Shown here: positions 1 through 11,190 of the stretch, one piece after another | How the letters are laid out: every line of letters starts with the position of its first letter | How positions within the stretch are numbered: position 1 is the first letter of the stretch | Origin: Erigeron canadensis | Taxonomy: Eukaryota; Streptophyta; Magnoliopsida; Asterales; Asteraceae | DNA: 64,000 nt | Assembly (NCBI RefSeq): GCF_010389155.1 | Contig: NC_057761.1 | Location: 16,432,501-16,496,500 of the forward strand | Direction of reading: 5' to 3' | The notes under the pieces: model-generated | Told to the model about the DNA's origin: nothing | The model's input: only the letters and a program-made list of their open reading frames with translations | Database searches by the model: none | Program-made: the position numbers and the translations under genes

Positions 1-547
1 ATATTTGTACGTCAAAGTTGAGATCTCAATGCTCAACCTTCGACTATAAATAGAGTTTCTTGCACAAGCAAGAAAATAACTTTGCAAACACATACTTGCA
101 ATATTCTTGGTAAACTTGTGCAATATTCTCTCAATCGTAAAAAGGAACATTTCACAACTTTAAGTGTTTTGATTGCTAGGAGAAATTCAAAGTATAGATC
201 AATTGTATTTCATAGGTTGTTAGGATATTTACATTCGTGTATTATCTTGGTTCCGCAACAACCTTGTATTTTGTTTATAAGCAATAAATAAAATGCACAT
301 TGAAAAATACATATTGTCTCACCAATTAAGATTATGTGTCCTTTACATTATTGCATTGTATTTACTTATTTGTTATTCTAACCTAAATAAGTAACTTCCA
401 ATTAACCTGGTATACTGTTCATAGCAACTGGTCACGTCCAGTTGCAGTTGACGTATTGCAAAGAAATTTCACCATTGACATAGAGGTGTCTTCAGTAACC
501 ATCTAGTAATAGTTGGGACTCACAGTCTTCGTAATGGAACTAGTTAA
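1..547 (+). other. Unassigned LTR-like non-coding sequence at window edge
   Basis: This stretch has no convincing gene. It has a TATA-like box (TATAAATAG, 45-53), a leader-like stretch, and an AATAAA-type signal near 283-288, which together look like the U3/R/U5 layout of a plus-strand LTR. The left part lies outside the window, so no LTR pair or target duplication can be tested. It abuts the broken 3' end of Copia A and may be the right end of an element that cut off the Copia A 3' LTR. That last point is inference. Confidence 0.3.
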
Positions 548-599
548 TTAAGTGGATTGAATAAAGTAACGAACCTGATCGGTACGGGGTAAGTCTTTT

Positions 600-1931
600 T
601 TTAGTCTTTGTTTATGTCTGTGTTTGGTCTTGGAATGCTGAATAGGATTGTGTGTGATAGCAATTGCACTTGTATTGTCACACATAATGGGAATCTTAGA
701 GAAATCTAGGTCATAGTCAGCGAGTTGTTTTTTCATCCAGAGGACTTGTGTACAACAACTCGCTGCTAATACATATTCTGCTTCAACAGTGGAGATGGGC
801 ACTGTATGTTGTTTCTTACTAGACCAACTAGTCAGCTTCCCTCCCAACAGCTGACATCCTCCACTAGTGCTTTTGCCATCCAATATGCAACCATCATAGT
901 CAGAGTCGGGGTATGCAACTAAGTCAAAATTGGAGGCCTTGGGTTACCAGAGACCCAGCGAGGGAGTTCCTTTCAGATGCTTAAAGATTCTCTTAACAGC
1001 GAGAAGATGAGATTCCCTGGGAGACGCTTGATATCTTGCATATAGGCAAGTTGCAAACATTATATCATGACGACTCGCTATGAGATACATCAGTGAGCCA
1101 ATCATTCCCTGGTAGTGAGTGCGGTTCACATGCTTACCATCAGGGTCAGCATAGTAGGAGGAGACATCAGAGTGGCTTTAGGAGTGACATTTGACATGTC
1201 AAATTTAGCTCGCATGTCTCAAATGTACTTCTCCTGATTAATGAAAATGCCATTAGGGAGTTGGCAAATTTGAAGACCAAGAAAGAAGGTTAGCTCACCC
1301 ATCATGCTCATTCTAAAGTGAGAGGACATCAGTGAGCTGAACTTGGTGCAAAGTTTCTTGCTGGAGGAGCCAAATATGATGTCATCTACATAGATTAGAA
1401 CATAAAGAACATCAGCACCCTTTTGATAGAGAGTGGTGCTGATGGATCCTTGATGAAACTTATTAGAAAGAAGAAACTCAGTGAGAGTGTCATACCAAGC
1501 TTTAGGAGCTTTTTTAAGACCATCAAGAGCCTTATAAAGACGATAAACGTAGTGTGGCTTGGCTAGCACTGGATCTTAAAAACCAGGTGGTTATTTAACA
1601 TTAACTTCCTCATTGAGTTTTTCATTTAAAAAAGCACTCTTGACATCCATTTGATATACAATGAAGTTTTTGTAAGCATTATGTGCCAAGAATAAGCAAA
1701 TTACTTCAAGACGGGCCACTGGTGCAAAAGTTTCATCATAATTGACACCTTCTTCTTGAAGGTACCCTTGTGCAACCAGCCGAGCCTTGTTATGTCTAAC
1801 AACACCATCTCCGTCCACTTTATTTCTATAAACCCATTTGGTTCCAATGGATTTTTTGCCAGGAGGTAGAGGAACAAGGAACCAGACATGTTGTCTTTGA
1901 AACTGAGTAAGTTCCTCTTACATAGCATCAA
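600..1931 (-). pseudogene. Copia A reverse transcriptase and RNase H (degenerate)
   Basis: Minus-strand frames at 1591-1931, 1219-1569, 944-1129 and 548-883 together give the Copia RT (RVT_2) and RNase H regions. The catalytic YVDD box is intact ([12 protein letters not shown], near 1375-1410). The RT start is recognised from NKARLVAQGYLQEEGVNYDE and the RNase H from TVEAEYVLAAS and CDNTSAIAITHNP. Frames change at least three times and stop codons separate them. The RNase H C-terminus turns into unrelated residues just after the SKTKH motif, marking the break of the element near 600-640. The enzyme would copy the element RNA into DNA in cytoplasmic virus-like particles; this copy cannot be functional. 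Confidence 0.88.
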
Positions 1932-2774
1932 ACCAAGATGGATAAGCCATAGCCTCCCCTATGTTCTTAGGAGTGATCATGGACAAAAGGTTGACATAGA
2001 GACATGTGTTTCTTGTCACTGATTGAGTAATAATCCCCTGCTGAGGGTCACCAATGACTTGTTGAGCTGGATGACTAGATGTCCATTTAAGTGCTGAAAC
2101 ACTTGCTGAACCTAGTGGAGTGTCAGCGGAAGTCTGAGAGATGGGAGCAGCAAAGAGATTATTATAAGAATAGAGATCAATGGTAAGAATGGATTCAGAA
2201 GGAGTATTATCAGCTGAGCCATTCGACTGAGTTGAGTTATCATTGATGTTGGTGTCATCAACTGACTCCATGTCCTCAGCATTTGCTAGTGCATCATGAA
2301 ACTCCTTCTCATCAGAGTCATCAACATGCTCGTTCTCAGCCAGTGATCTAGGTTTGGCTGAGGCAGCATGGATTGATCTTAAGATAAGCTTAACCGACTC
2401 AATTGAATAAATATGAGCAGTAACTTGTTCCTCATTAGCGTTAGGTGATTTGTCTTGAGAGATATGCTGATTGGTTTCAGGCATCAAATAATAAGCATCA
2501 ACAAATGAGTCAACATCTTCAGAAGAAGGATCAGCGAGCTCATCGAAGATAACTTCAGAGGAAGAAAATTGAATGTCCTTTAGAGCAGATACAATTTCAA
2601 CGAAAGTAACATGAATGGATTAATCCACTTTCTGAAGGCGAGTATTAAATACTTTGAAGGCCTTGCCGATGGAAGAATAGCCAAGAAATTAGCCATCATC
2701 AGCTCTAGGATCAAATTTTCCTAGCTGATCCTTGTCAAAGACATGGAAATAATTTATTTGAGTTTTCTTTCCTT
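1918..2774 (-). pseudogene. Copia A integrase C-terminal tail and integrase-RT linker (degenerate)
   Basis: A 189-codon open frame (1918-2487) encodes a hydrophilic stretch rich in Ser, Asn, Asp and Glu. It ends in a segment resembling the start of RT (AMAYPSWFDAM, the conserved region before the first RT motif). Sequence 2488-2774 continues the integrase C-terminal side in broken frames. Such low-complexity linkers between integrase and RT are normal in Copia polyproteins. I see no catalytic motif here and make no separate functional call. Confidence 0.65.
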
Positions 2775-3110
2775 TCAAGTCCTCATATGTTGTCTTGTCA
2801 TGTCTTTTGACAATGAGGCATATTTTTTGGGTATGACAAACAGTGAGGATTTACTGAGCGTGGTGTGTGCTGCCTCAATAAGTATTCTGTTTCTTCTTTC
2901 AGCAACATCATTTTGCTCAGGAGTTCTAACAGAGGAGAAGTTTTGTGAGATCTCTTGATCACCACAAAACAATTTAAGAGTGTGGTTTCTGAACTCAGTG
3001 CCATTATCACTTCTGAGTTCTTTCACCCTTATGCAGTTGAGATTTTCCATTTTCTTAATGAAATTGATAATCTCTTCAGCAACATCACTCTTAGCATGAA
3101 GAAAGATAAT
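2775..3110 (-). pseudogene. Copia A integrase core, 3' half
   Basis: The minus-strand frame carries the second catalytic aspartate motif (LRSDNGTEF) and the catalytic glutamate motif (EQNDVAERRNR) of the retroviral-type DDE integrase core (rve family). The frame is cut upstream at 3110, where the Athila-like element inserted. The first half, including the first catalytic aspartate, lies at 18501-18620, about 15.4 kb away. Thus all three DDE residues still exist but on two separated pieces. A C-terminal frameshift follows SLFVIPKKYAS. Confidence 0.85.
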
Positions 3111-3527
3111 TCATGAGCGGGAAGTTTAACTTAATTTTCCTAACAAGTTTTAAATTTATAAAAGTACATGGTTAACTTCTCTACTACACTCACTCAAAGG
3201 CAGTGGACCTGTTCGTTTGTAGTATAGTAAACAGGTAAGACCAGGATCGTTTGTAGGCACTATTTCTAAGAATTAAGCTAGGTGTAATTCTAGGATTTGG
3301 GGGTTGTCAAGAGTTAAACTAATAATAATAAAAAAAGAAAAACATTAATTAAGTTGAGTGGCTTTGTGTTAAGTTGAGTAGAGATGTTTGCCTTCACTTG
3401 CACGCCTTGTGAACCTATCATGACATGTCATCCCATTAAGTACCAAAAGTTCACATTTCTTAACTTATTTAGACATCAAAACTCGACCTAAAGATATAGG
3501 AAATAATCACAAAATGGACGTTCATCA
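3111..3527 (-). repeat. 3' LTR of Athila-like element
   Basis: This 417-bp LTR reads on the minus strand from TGATGAACG (ending at 3527) to CGCTCATGA at 3111. It shares about 170 bp, with scattered substitutions, with 18329-18500. The terminal CA has decayed to GA. The minus-strand purine run AAGGGTGGAGGTATA lies immediately upstream (3528-3542) and fits a polypurine tract. Confidence 0.75.
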
Positions 3528-4539
3528 TATACCTCCACCCTTAATCCTTTGCTTGACCTCAAGCAAATAGTCCAAGAAAATAAAACAATGATGAGCGGAC
3601 TACTTAAGTGTTCAAGTTATTCTACTTCATTAAAACATTTGAAAGATTAGTCATGCAAAATGATTTGAGAAAGCTTTAGACACAATCAGTAAGCTATAAC
3701 TAGAGGCAAGATACTTGGTCAATGAAAACTAAAAGTTAACCTTATATTTGTGTTAATATATCTAAAACAATTCTATACTTCCATATGTCAAAACACAAAT
3801 ATAAGGATTAACGAAACTTCCCGGGTCCCTAATTGCCTGATAGTTGTTGAAGATGGCATTTGCGGAGCGACTTGAATGATGTAGAATCTCCAATGACTTG
3901 CGTCATCTCCATTTGATGGCTATCCATTGATGCGTCTCCACCTTCTTTTCTTTTTGGTATTTCTGATTTTTATTTTATTTTTTTGGATTTTTGGGTTTTT
4001 ATGATTTTTTTGGTGATCTTGATGTGCTAACAGAGGTTTGAGTAGCTTTTCATAAGTGTTGGGTGATTGAGAGGGGTTAGAAGTGTGTTTACAAGGTTTA
4101 AATTCAAGTTTAAACTGCTGTTGGACTTCCCAGCCGCGCTGGCGAATGGCTGAGAGGCGCTGGGAATGAACCTGCTCCTTCCAGCGGCATTTAAGTGGTC
4201 CCAGCGGCGCTAGTGGGTCCTGGAGCTCAAAATCAAAGTTGTAGCTCTCTCTTTTCTGGTTTCATGTCCTGGTCACTCATCGAAAACAGACATCAGATGA
4301 AAAGGTTATGGCCAAAATCTCAAGACATTGTCAAACTCTTCATGTGAACTATTTTTCCTCCTTCTTGAGTGTTGAATCACGAACCGATTCTTCTCCAAAC
4401 CGTCGCTACACCTCTTTTAGCTTGTGTAGCCTTGTTCCTTGATGTTCTCCTCCTCACCACTTTCATTGATCTAAAAAGCTCATGATTTACCTGTTGTCTA
4501 CACATCTAAATCAAAATTTAAAAATGGAAAATAACAAAC
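3528..4539 (-). other. Internal non-coding remnant of Athila-like element
   Basis: No protein-coding gene is supported here. Reading the minus strand, the block ends in a polypurine tract next to the LTR at 3527. It contains a GC-rich patch with several CCAGCG / CGCTGG palindromic motifs (about 4128-4212) in otherwise AT-rich DNA. At 4535-4539 it ends in CAAAC, the duplicated target of Copia B. The rest of this sequence resumes at 16381. Confidence 0.6.
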
Positions 4540-4874
4540 TGATATTACACGATTTCACTACCGAATTCACGTCATCAATGGCGGTTTTTGGTGAGTGTGT
4601 GTTCTTGGTGTTTGTGTGTGTTTTGAGAGAGAAAGTGTGTGTGTAAAGGAAAGTTGGCTGATTGGAATTGCTTAGAATGGTGAAGGTTACAATGATTGTG
4701 TATGTGTTCAAAGTTATGATTACTAAGGAACGAGGGGTATTTATAGGCTAACTACACAATTATGCTAATTATCACAATTAGCCCCTCAACCTTAGTAATC
4801 ATTTACGTATGACTTAACAACAAGAAAGACCACTAATCTAAATTACAATTTATCACTATTTTGGATTTCTAAAA
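4540..4874 (-). repeat. 3' LTR of Copia B
   Basis: This copy matches 16041-16375 over its full 335 bp with roughly nine substitutions. It starts TGATATTACACG and ends in TAAAA, where the partner keeps the canonical ACA, so one terminal dinucleotide is mutated. A minus-strand TATA-like box (CTATAAATACC) lies near 4737-4748. Confidence 0.95.
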
Positions 4875-7724
4875 TTCTCCCCCTTAGTGATATATTGTAA
4901 TGAATGAAGTACGTGTTATCTTGTCTTGTAGGAATGAATTTGATGAGCCCGGTGGTGAAGACAATTGGTGTGTTGAAACAAGTCTTCAAAGCTTTCTCTT
5001 TTGTCTTTGGAGAACTTGATTCAGTCTTGGTCTTGGACTTCTTGAAGTTAAATCATGTGGTGATTCTCAATGTTCTTTTTGAACAGAGAATAACAAGTGT
5101 GTGTGTGTCTCAAATCTTTGAGGATTGTTGAATCATGAATCAGAGTTGTCTTTGGAGATGCGGAAGGTATGAACTTGTCTTTGATTCTTTAATCTTCGAT
5201 TCTTGAGTGAAATTCAACTTCTTGATTCTTCATTCTTTGATTCTTGAGTGAATTTCATCTTCTTGAAATGAAGTTTCATGAATAATTACTCTCCCCCTTT
5301 ATGAATACATTGGAGCTTCTTGATAAAGTGTTGTTGTATGACTTGAAGATCTTGAATAAAGTGTGTTGATGAAGACTCTTTTGAAGCTTTACTTCTTTGA
5401 CTTGAATCTTCTAATCAATTTTTCAACTTTTTGATGCTTGATCTTTGTCACATCATCTTTAAACACTTTGGAGGTAAGCAATTGAATGAAGTTTGGATAA
5501 GTCTCTTATGAAGCTCATTCTTATCTTTGAAAGATAAACCTAAACCTTTTGAAACAACCAAACACTAACTTTTATAAACCTAAACCTTTTGAAACATCCA
5601 AACACAAACTTTTCTCCTTGTTGTCCTTATCAATCATTCTTATTTCTTTCTCAATCAATCATAATATTTTCTCCCCCTCATAATGACAAAGTTGGGACCA
5701 ATGTCATTATGCAAACATTGATTGATAAAATGTCAAAAGAAATAACACGATCCAAAGTTAGATTTTATGCACATGGAGAAATGTCGACCACCAAAACATC
5801 AACCCAAACCATTAGCCCAACCCAAGGAATCCTAGAGGTGACTAAAATGTAAGGTTGAAGTTGTTGGTACAAACGTTATAGCATGGTGTTGGTGTTTTTT
5901 GTGTTTGTGCGATGAGAAATGAAACCGGATAAGAATGATCCGTTAGCATGTTCAAAAATCGAAAGGATTAATGAAATGACCGATAGAAATGTATAACATT
6001 TTTCGGATTTCCTATGTATCATTGAGTTATGCACAAATCAAGTCTCTAACATAGTTCGGTCTGCGGCTTTGCAGCCACGAGATTGCTTCAAAGAATATAA
6101 ATCATGGTTAGTACAGCCGAAGCGTTCGATAATCACAATCTATTATCCTTAAAGACTTTTAGGGAAAACCGAGGTCACATTAGACTTCTCGTTAACTCAA
6201 TAATCACATAAATGTAATTATGAGACCTACTTTCAATGTTGGAAAAAATGTTAGCATTGGTAGGATTTCCATTTGATCATCGTGGAATATCAATGAAGAT
6301 ATCACTACAAATATTCCGGCTATATCACAAAGATAAGCAATAATATCACAAAAATATGACTTGAATGTGTCCTAAAGAAATGAAGAACGATCAAATTAAT
6401 GACCAATCAAGATAGCTCTAGACACAAAGTGATCAAATGAAGTCGGGGACCGGAGTAGAGTGTCACCCTTTTTCAATATCAACATCTTCCAAATGAAGAG
6501 TCAATAGAAATGTGAAAATCTCCGTGAGAATTAAAACAAGTATTTGTTAAGAAACACTTGAGAGGTTAGGTAAAGATGTGTATCGCTTCACTGGGTCCAT
6601 GAAGACTTCTTCAATATCGAGATATCAACAAATGACATCCGATAGAGATGTGTTTTACTCGGCGATTTGAGAATTTAGGGAAGGGTATCATTTCTTTTAA
6701 CCCTTTTCTCTCAACATATCACCTTAACCTCTCACTTTTCGACTTACTCCCTCCATCCTATTTGCACGAAAACATCATCACTCAAAATACCCTCACTATC
6801 TAATTAAAGATAGAAATACTCCGGGGTTAGAACTCATCGGCGATGATGAAGTTCATGGAGTAAGATTTGAGAAACCTAATCGCTCATGTGCAAACTAATC
6901 ACCGAACTTCTTTTGAATGAAAAAATTATTGGAAAAACATCAAATGTGTGAATGAAAATGTTTGAAACACATTTGAAGTTTTGGAAGTTTTTGAAATCAC
7001 CAACTCCTTCTTAATCTATGCAAGAATAGATCAAAAATGTTTTCCATAGAAAGGTGGAGCAAAAATTTGTTTTTGTGAAATCAAAATGAGTAAAAGCTTT
7101 GTTGTGGTATTTTCGGAAAACTTGAGAGTCTATTGTGAACAAGATTTTTCAATTGAGAAGCACAAAGTTTTGCTTCAACAACAATGTTCATAGTAAGACT
7201 GCTAGGGAGTACAACAAGGCGTTCAATCCGTCGCTTTAAGTCAATCAATTGTTCAAAATGAGACAACTAGGGAGTACACAAAGGCGTTCGATCCTTTGCT
7301 TCTCATATCAACAATTGAGAGTTCGAAAAACTTATGTGAAAGCAATTAACTGCTATTACACATACATATTCATATAAGACCACTTGGAAGTACACAAAGG
7401 CGTTCGATTCCTTGTTATCTTATATCAATGTATATGTATAACAACAGGATCTTAGAATGTATAACCATTTGAAAATAAATAAAACCTTGAAGAACGGGTT
7501 ATACACGGAGTATGTATAAGCTACTTTAAAATAAATAAAAACAATCAAGAACGGGTTACATACATAGTATATGCAAGCCACTTTAAAAAATATATAATCT
7601 TTTTGTTTATTTTTGAAAATTTATATTTTTGTATTTGATTTTTTTCTTTTTCAAATTTTGTATTTTGATTTTCTAGAATGTGTCAAGAATTCCTTCAAAA
7701 GTAAAATGAGTTAAGGTTCAAGAT
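4875..7724 (-). other. Copia B 3' non-coding region with polypurine tract
   Basis: The polypurine tract AAGGGGGAGAA (minus strand, 4875-4885) abuts the 3' LTR and primes plus-strand DNA synthesis. Between it and the end of RNase H lie about 2.8 kb without any long open frame on either strand. There are local repeats around 5180-5260 (GATTCTTGAGTGAA, twice) and 7200-7590. Some Sireviruses carry an envelope-like frame in this position, but none is recognisable here. The open stretches of 60-90 codons lack any family resemblance. Confidence 0.75.
7195..7590. repeat. Diverged short tandem repeats in Copia B 3' region
   Basis: A unit containing GTACACAAAGGCGTTCGAT recurs three times between about 7205 and 7415 at spacings of 60-130 bp, each followed by a sequence ending in CAATTG or CAATG. 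A second unit with AAAATAAATAAAA, AAGAACGGGTTA and a TATGTATAAGC-type end occurs twice between 7470 and 7590. The role is unknown; such arrays are common in LTR-element non-coding DNA. Confidence 0.6.
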
Positions 7725-9290
7725 TTAACATACCAAGCTTGGATATAAGAAAGTTAAACCTCTTTTCATCCAATGGTTTTGTGAACAAATCTGCAAGTTG
7801 ATAGTCAGTTCCCACAAAGTAGAGCTCAATATCACCTTTCTCAATATGATCTTTGAGAAAATGATATCTAACATCAATATGCTTTGATCGAGAGTGGTTT
7901 ACTGAGTTGACTGCAATAGCAATGGCACTTTGAGAGTCACAATAGATAGGGATTGATCATATTTCAAACCATAATCAGTTAGTTGAGTCTTCATCCATAA
8001 AACTTGAGCACAACAACTAGTCGCAGCCACATACTCAGCTTCAGCAGTTGATAGTGACACACAATTCTGTTTCTTGGTAGACCAACTCACAATTTTATCT
8101 CCTAAAAATTGTAAAGTACCGGAAGTGCTCTTGCGATCAAGCTTACAACCTGCATGATTTGCATCTGAATAACCAGTTAGATTGAATCCAGTATTCCTAG
8201 GATACCAGAGACCTAAATTGGGTGTACCCTTCAGATAACGAAAGATTCGTTTCACAGCTTGATAATGTAAATCAGTTGGAGCAGCTTGATACCTAGCACA
8301 TATACATGTTGCAAACATTATATCTAGGCGAGATGCTGTTAGATACAACAACGAACCAATCATACTTCGATATCTCTTTTGGTCAAATGGTTTCCCATTT
8401 TTATCAACACTTATGTTTGTTCGAGCAGCCATTGGGGTGGAAATTGAAGAACATGAAGTCATATCAAACTTTTTCAACATGTCATGTATGTATTTACCTT
8501 GTGATATAAAAATACCATTTGGTAATTGTTTGATTTGAAGACCCAAAAAGTAGTTCATTTCCCCAATCATGCTCATTTCAAAATGATTAACCATAAGAGA
8601 TGAAAAGTTTCGACAAAATGTTTGACTGGTCGACCCAAAAATAATGTCATCAACATATATTTGGACAAGAAGAACATGCTTACCTTGTTTGCGAATGAAT
8701 AAGGTAGGATCAATTGTGCCTTTGGTAAAACCACCTCTTAGTAAAAAAGTAGTTAAGGAATCATACCATGCTCGGGGTGCTTGCTTAAGACCATAGAGAG
8801 CCTTGTCTAACCGGTAGACATGGTTCGGCCTTTTAGGATCAACAAAACCTTCTGGTTGATCAACGTAAACTTCTTCTTTGAGGTCACCATTCAAGAAAGC
8901 AGTCTTCACATCCATTTGAAACACAGTAAAGTTTCGGAATGCGGCATAAGCTAAGAATATTCGAATGGCCTCCATTCTTGCAACATGAGCAAAAGTTTCG
9001 TCGAAGTCAACATCAGGTTGTTGGCAATAACCCTTTGCGACAAGTCGTGCTTTGTTCTTTAGTACCACTCCATTCTCATCCTTTTTGTTTTTGAATATCC
9101 ACTTTGTTCCGATTGGTTAAGCTTTTCTCGGATTTAGAACTAATCTCCATACCTTCAGTCTTTCAATTTGTGCGAGTTCATCCTGCATTGCCTTAACCCA
9201 CTCTGGATCACGAAGAGCTTCAGAGAGTGTTTTGGGTTCGATATTGCTCGGAGACAGTGCAACAAGACACTCGTTTACTGAAGTACGAGT
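7725..9290 (-). pseudogene. Copia B reverse transcriptase and RNase H (nearly intact)
   Basis: The main frame (7899-9068, 389 codons) covers RVT_2 and most of RNase H. It holds [26 protein letters not shown], the catalytic [10 protein letters not shown] box, [16 protein letters not shown] and [12 protein letters not shown]. The frame extends upstream in phase to about 9250 through one in-frame TAA (9117-9119). Downstream the RNase H end ([10 protein letters not shown] through TDYQLADLFTKPLDEKRF) continues to about 7725 after a frameshift near 7955. RNase H removes template RNA during cDNA synthesis. Only a few lesions separate this from a full enzyme, in line with the young LTR age. Confidence 0.92.
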
Positions 9291-10963
9291 AGTTACTCCG
9301 GCTTGTGGATCTCCATTATTTGATCAGTAGGATGATATTTCCGCATACGTGTCCATTTGTGATCATGAGGAAGAGGATCTTGTTGTTGAAGATCAACATC
9401 ACCATCATTAAAACTTGAGTTTTGTTGTGAGATGGAATCATAACTTGGTAGAACTCTTTCCTCATATGATGAATGATCAAAGTCAAGTGGCACATACACA
9501 TTTGGAGTGTTCAATGGATTTGTTGTTTGAGTAATGTGAGAAGGTTGTTCTTGAACATTCATTTGAGAAGAATTATCAGGAAAGGATGGTGAAGAAGAAT
9601 CATTAGAAGAGGATCCTTGCTCTGAAGAGTTTGATCATGATTCATGATTGTTCTCAGGAACTGGATCGTTGTTTTGAATTGGTTCATTGTTTGGAATTGG
9701 TTCAACGATGACTTGAGGTTCTTCATCATGAATCGGTTTTGAATTATAGAATTCTTCAAAAAGAATATCTAATTCATCACTTGTTGGAGTTGGAAACTTC
9801 TTGAATTTAGAAGCTAAGGTAGAAGTCCTTGTAGAAGTACTTGAAGCACTTGGATCATTACTTGTTGGTAGCAAACTTTCTTGCTCAAATATCATGCCTG
9901 ACATCTCATCAAACCAAACATTCATTGTTTCTTGAATTGTGTTTGTTCGGCGATTGTAGATTCGGTAGGCAATTGATGATTTGGAATAACCAACAAAATA
10001 TCCTTCATCACCTTTCTTCTCGAACTTTCCAAGATTCTCCCGATCATTCAAAGTGTAACAAACACACCCAAATATATGAAAGTAGTTGATGTTGGGTTTG
10101 CGTTTGTTAACAACCTCATAAGGAGTCTTTTCGAAACGTTGATTGATGATGGACCGATTCTGAGTGAGACAAGCAGTGTCAACAACTTCAGCCCACATAT
10201 TAGATGGCAATTTGGAATAAGCAAGCATTGTCCTTGCTGCTTCCACAAACGTTCGATTTCTCCTTTCAACAACACCGTTTTGTTGTGGGGTGCGAACTGC
10301 TGAAAATTGATGAGTAATGCCTTTGGCTTTGCAAAATTCATCAAAAACAGCATTCTTGAACTCAGTACCGTTATCCGAACGGATGTAACGAACTGGAAGT
10401 TGAAGATTTACTTGAGTAGTAGTGATGAAATCGATCAAAACTTGAGTTGTTTCATCTTTGGATGCGAGGAACTTGACCCAAGTATATCTTGAAAAATCAT
10501 CAACAGTAACCAAGATGTATTTCTTCCCATTTCGGCTTTGTACTTTCATTGGCCCACAAAGATCCATGTGAAGCAAATGAAGAGGTGCTAAAGAGTTTGG
10601 AGATTTCTTCGGTTTATGAGAAGCTCTCTTAATCTTCCCAACAGCACAAGAAAGACAAACATGCGCACTTTCATACTTGTAGCCAGGCAAGCCTTCAACA
10701 AGATTCTTGTTGACTAAAGTATTGATGGTTTGGAAATTCAGATGAGACAGCCTTTTATGCCATAACCAAGAATTCTTTGATGTAGCCTTTGAAATGAGAC
10801 AAATATTATCGGTTGGTTGGTTATCATTGAGATTGACGGTAAAAAGATTATCATCACGATCACCGCAAAGAATGTCAACTCCATCTAGAGTTTGGACTTT
10901 ACAAAGAGATTGTCGAAAAAGAACTTGAAGATTGTTGTCACAGAATTGTCCAACACTGAACAA
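9291..10963 (-). pseudogene. Copia B integrase with GAG-pre-integrase domain and acidic linker
   Basis: The frame 9635-10963 (442 codons) starts with the GAG_pre-integrs domain (LWHKRLSHLNF, then paired Cys in VCLSCAVGKIKR, which belongs to the His/Cys zinc-binding region). It then has the rve core with all three catalytic residues: D in LHMDLCGP, D in IRSDNGTEF and E in NGVVERRNR. The C-terminal tail after about residue 330 is Ser/Thr/Asn/Pro-rich. It continues in another frame at 9293-9562, ending in a KWTRMRKYHPTDQI motif just before RT. Integrase would insert the element cDNA into host DNA with a 5-bp target duplication, as seen here. Confidence 0.93.
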
Positions 10964-11190
10964 GTTATGACTTAATCCTTCAACATAGTGAACTTTCTTG
11001 ATGACAATTCCCTTTCATTCAATGTCTCCATAACCTAAGATAGGAGTGAAATTGTTGTTTCCAAAGCGAACAGTTCCCATGAATCGTTCAACAAAATTCT
11101 TGAGCAAAGCTTTATTTCCAGTCATGTGCTTCGAACACCCAGAATCGAGTATCCAAACACAGATGGTTATTTCCTGCAATCATAGAAATT
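10964..11190 (-). pseudogene. Copia B aspartic protease remnant
   Basis: Minus-strand translation near 11120-11160 gives DSGCSKHMTGN, the Copia retropepsin active-site signature with the catalytic aspartate present. It is followed by FGNNNFTPILGYGDIE and then KVHYVEGLSHNLFSVGQ, which runs into the integrase frame. A TGA interrupts the frame after GYGDIE (near 11017). The protease would process the Gag-Pol polyprotein. The stop means this copy could not make the full product. Confidence 0.8.

Noticed and set aside
531..590. Partial similarity of the window-edge sequence to the Athila F LTR around GGTACGGGGT
   Set aside because: Only short words match (TAATGGAACTAGTT, GGTACGGGGT) with poor alignment between them; common origin cannot be supported by eye.
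4875..7724. Possible envelope-like gene in the Copia B 3' region
   Set aside because: Some Sireviruses have one, but no frame over 90 codons, no signal peptide and no membrane segment is visible in the expected strand.
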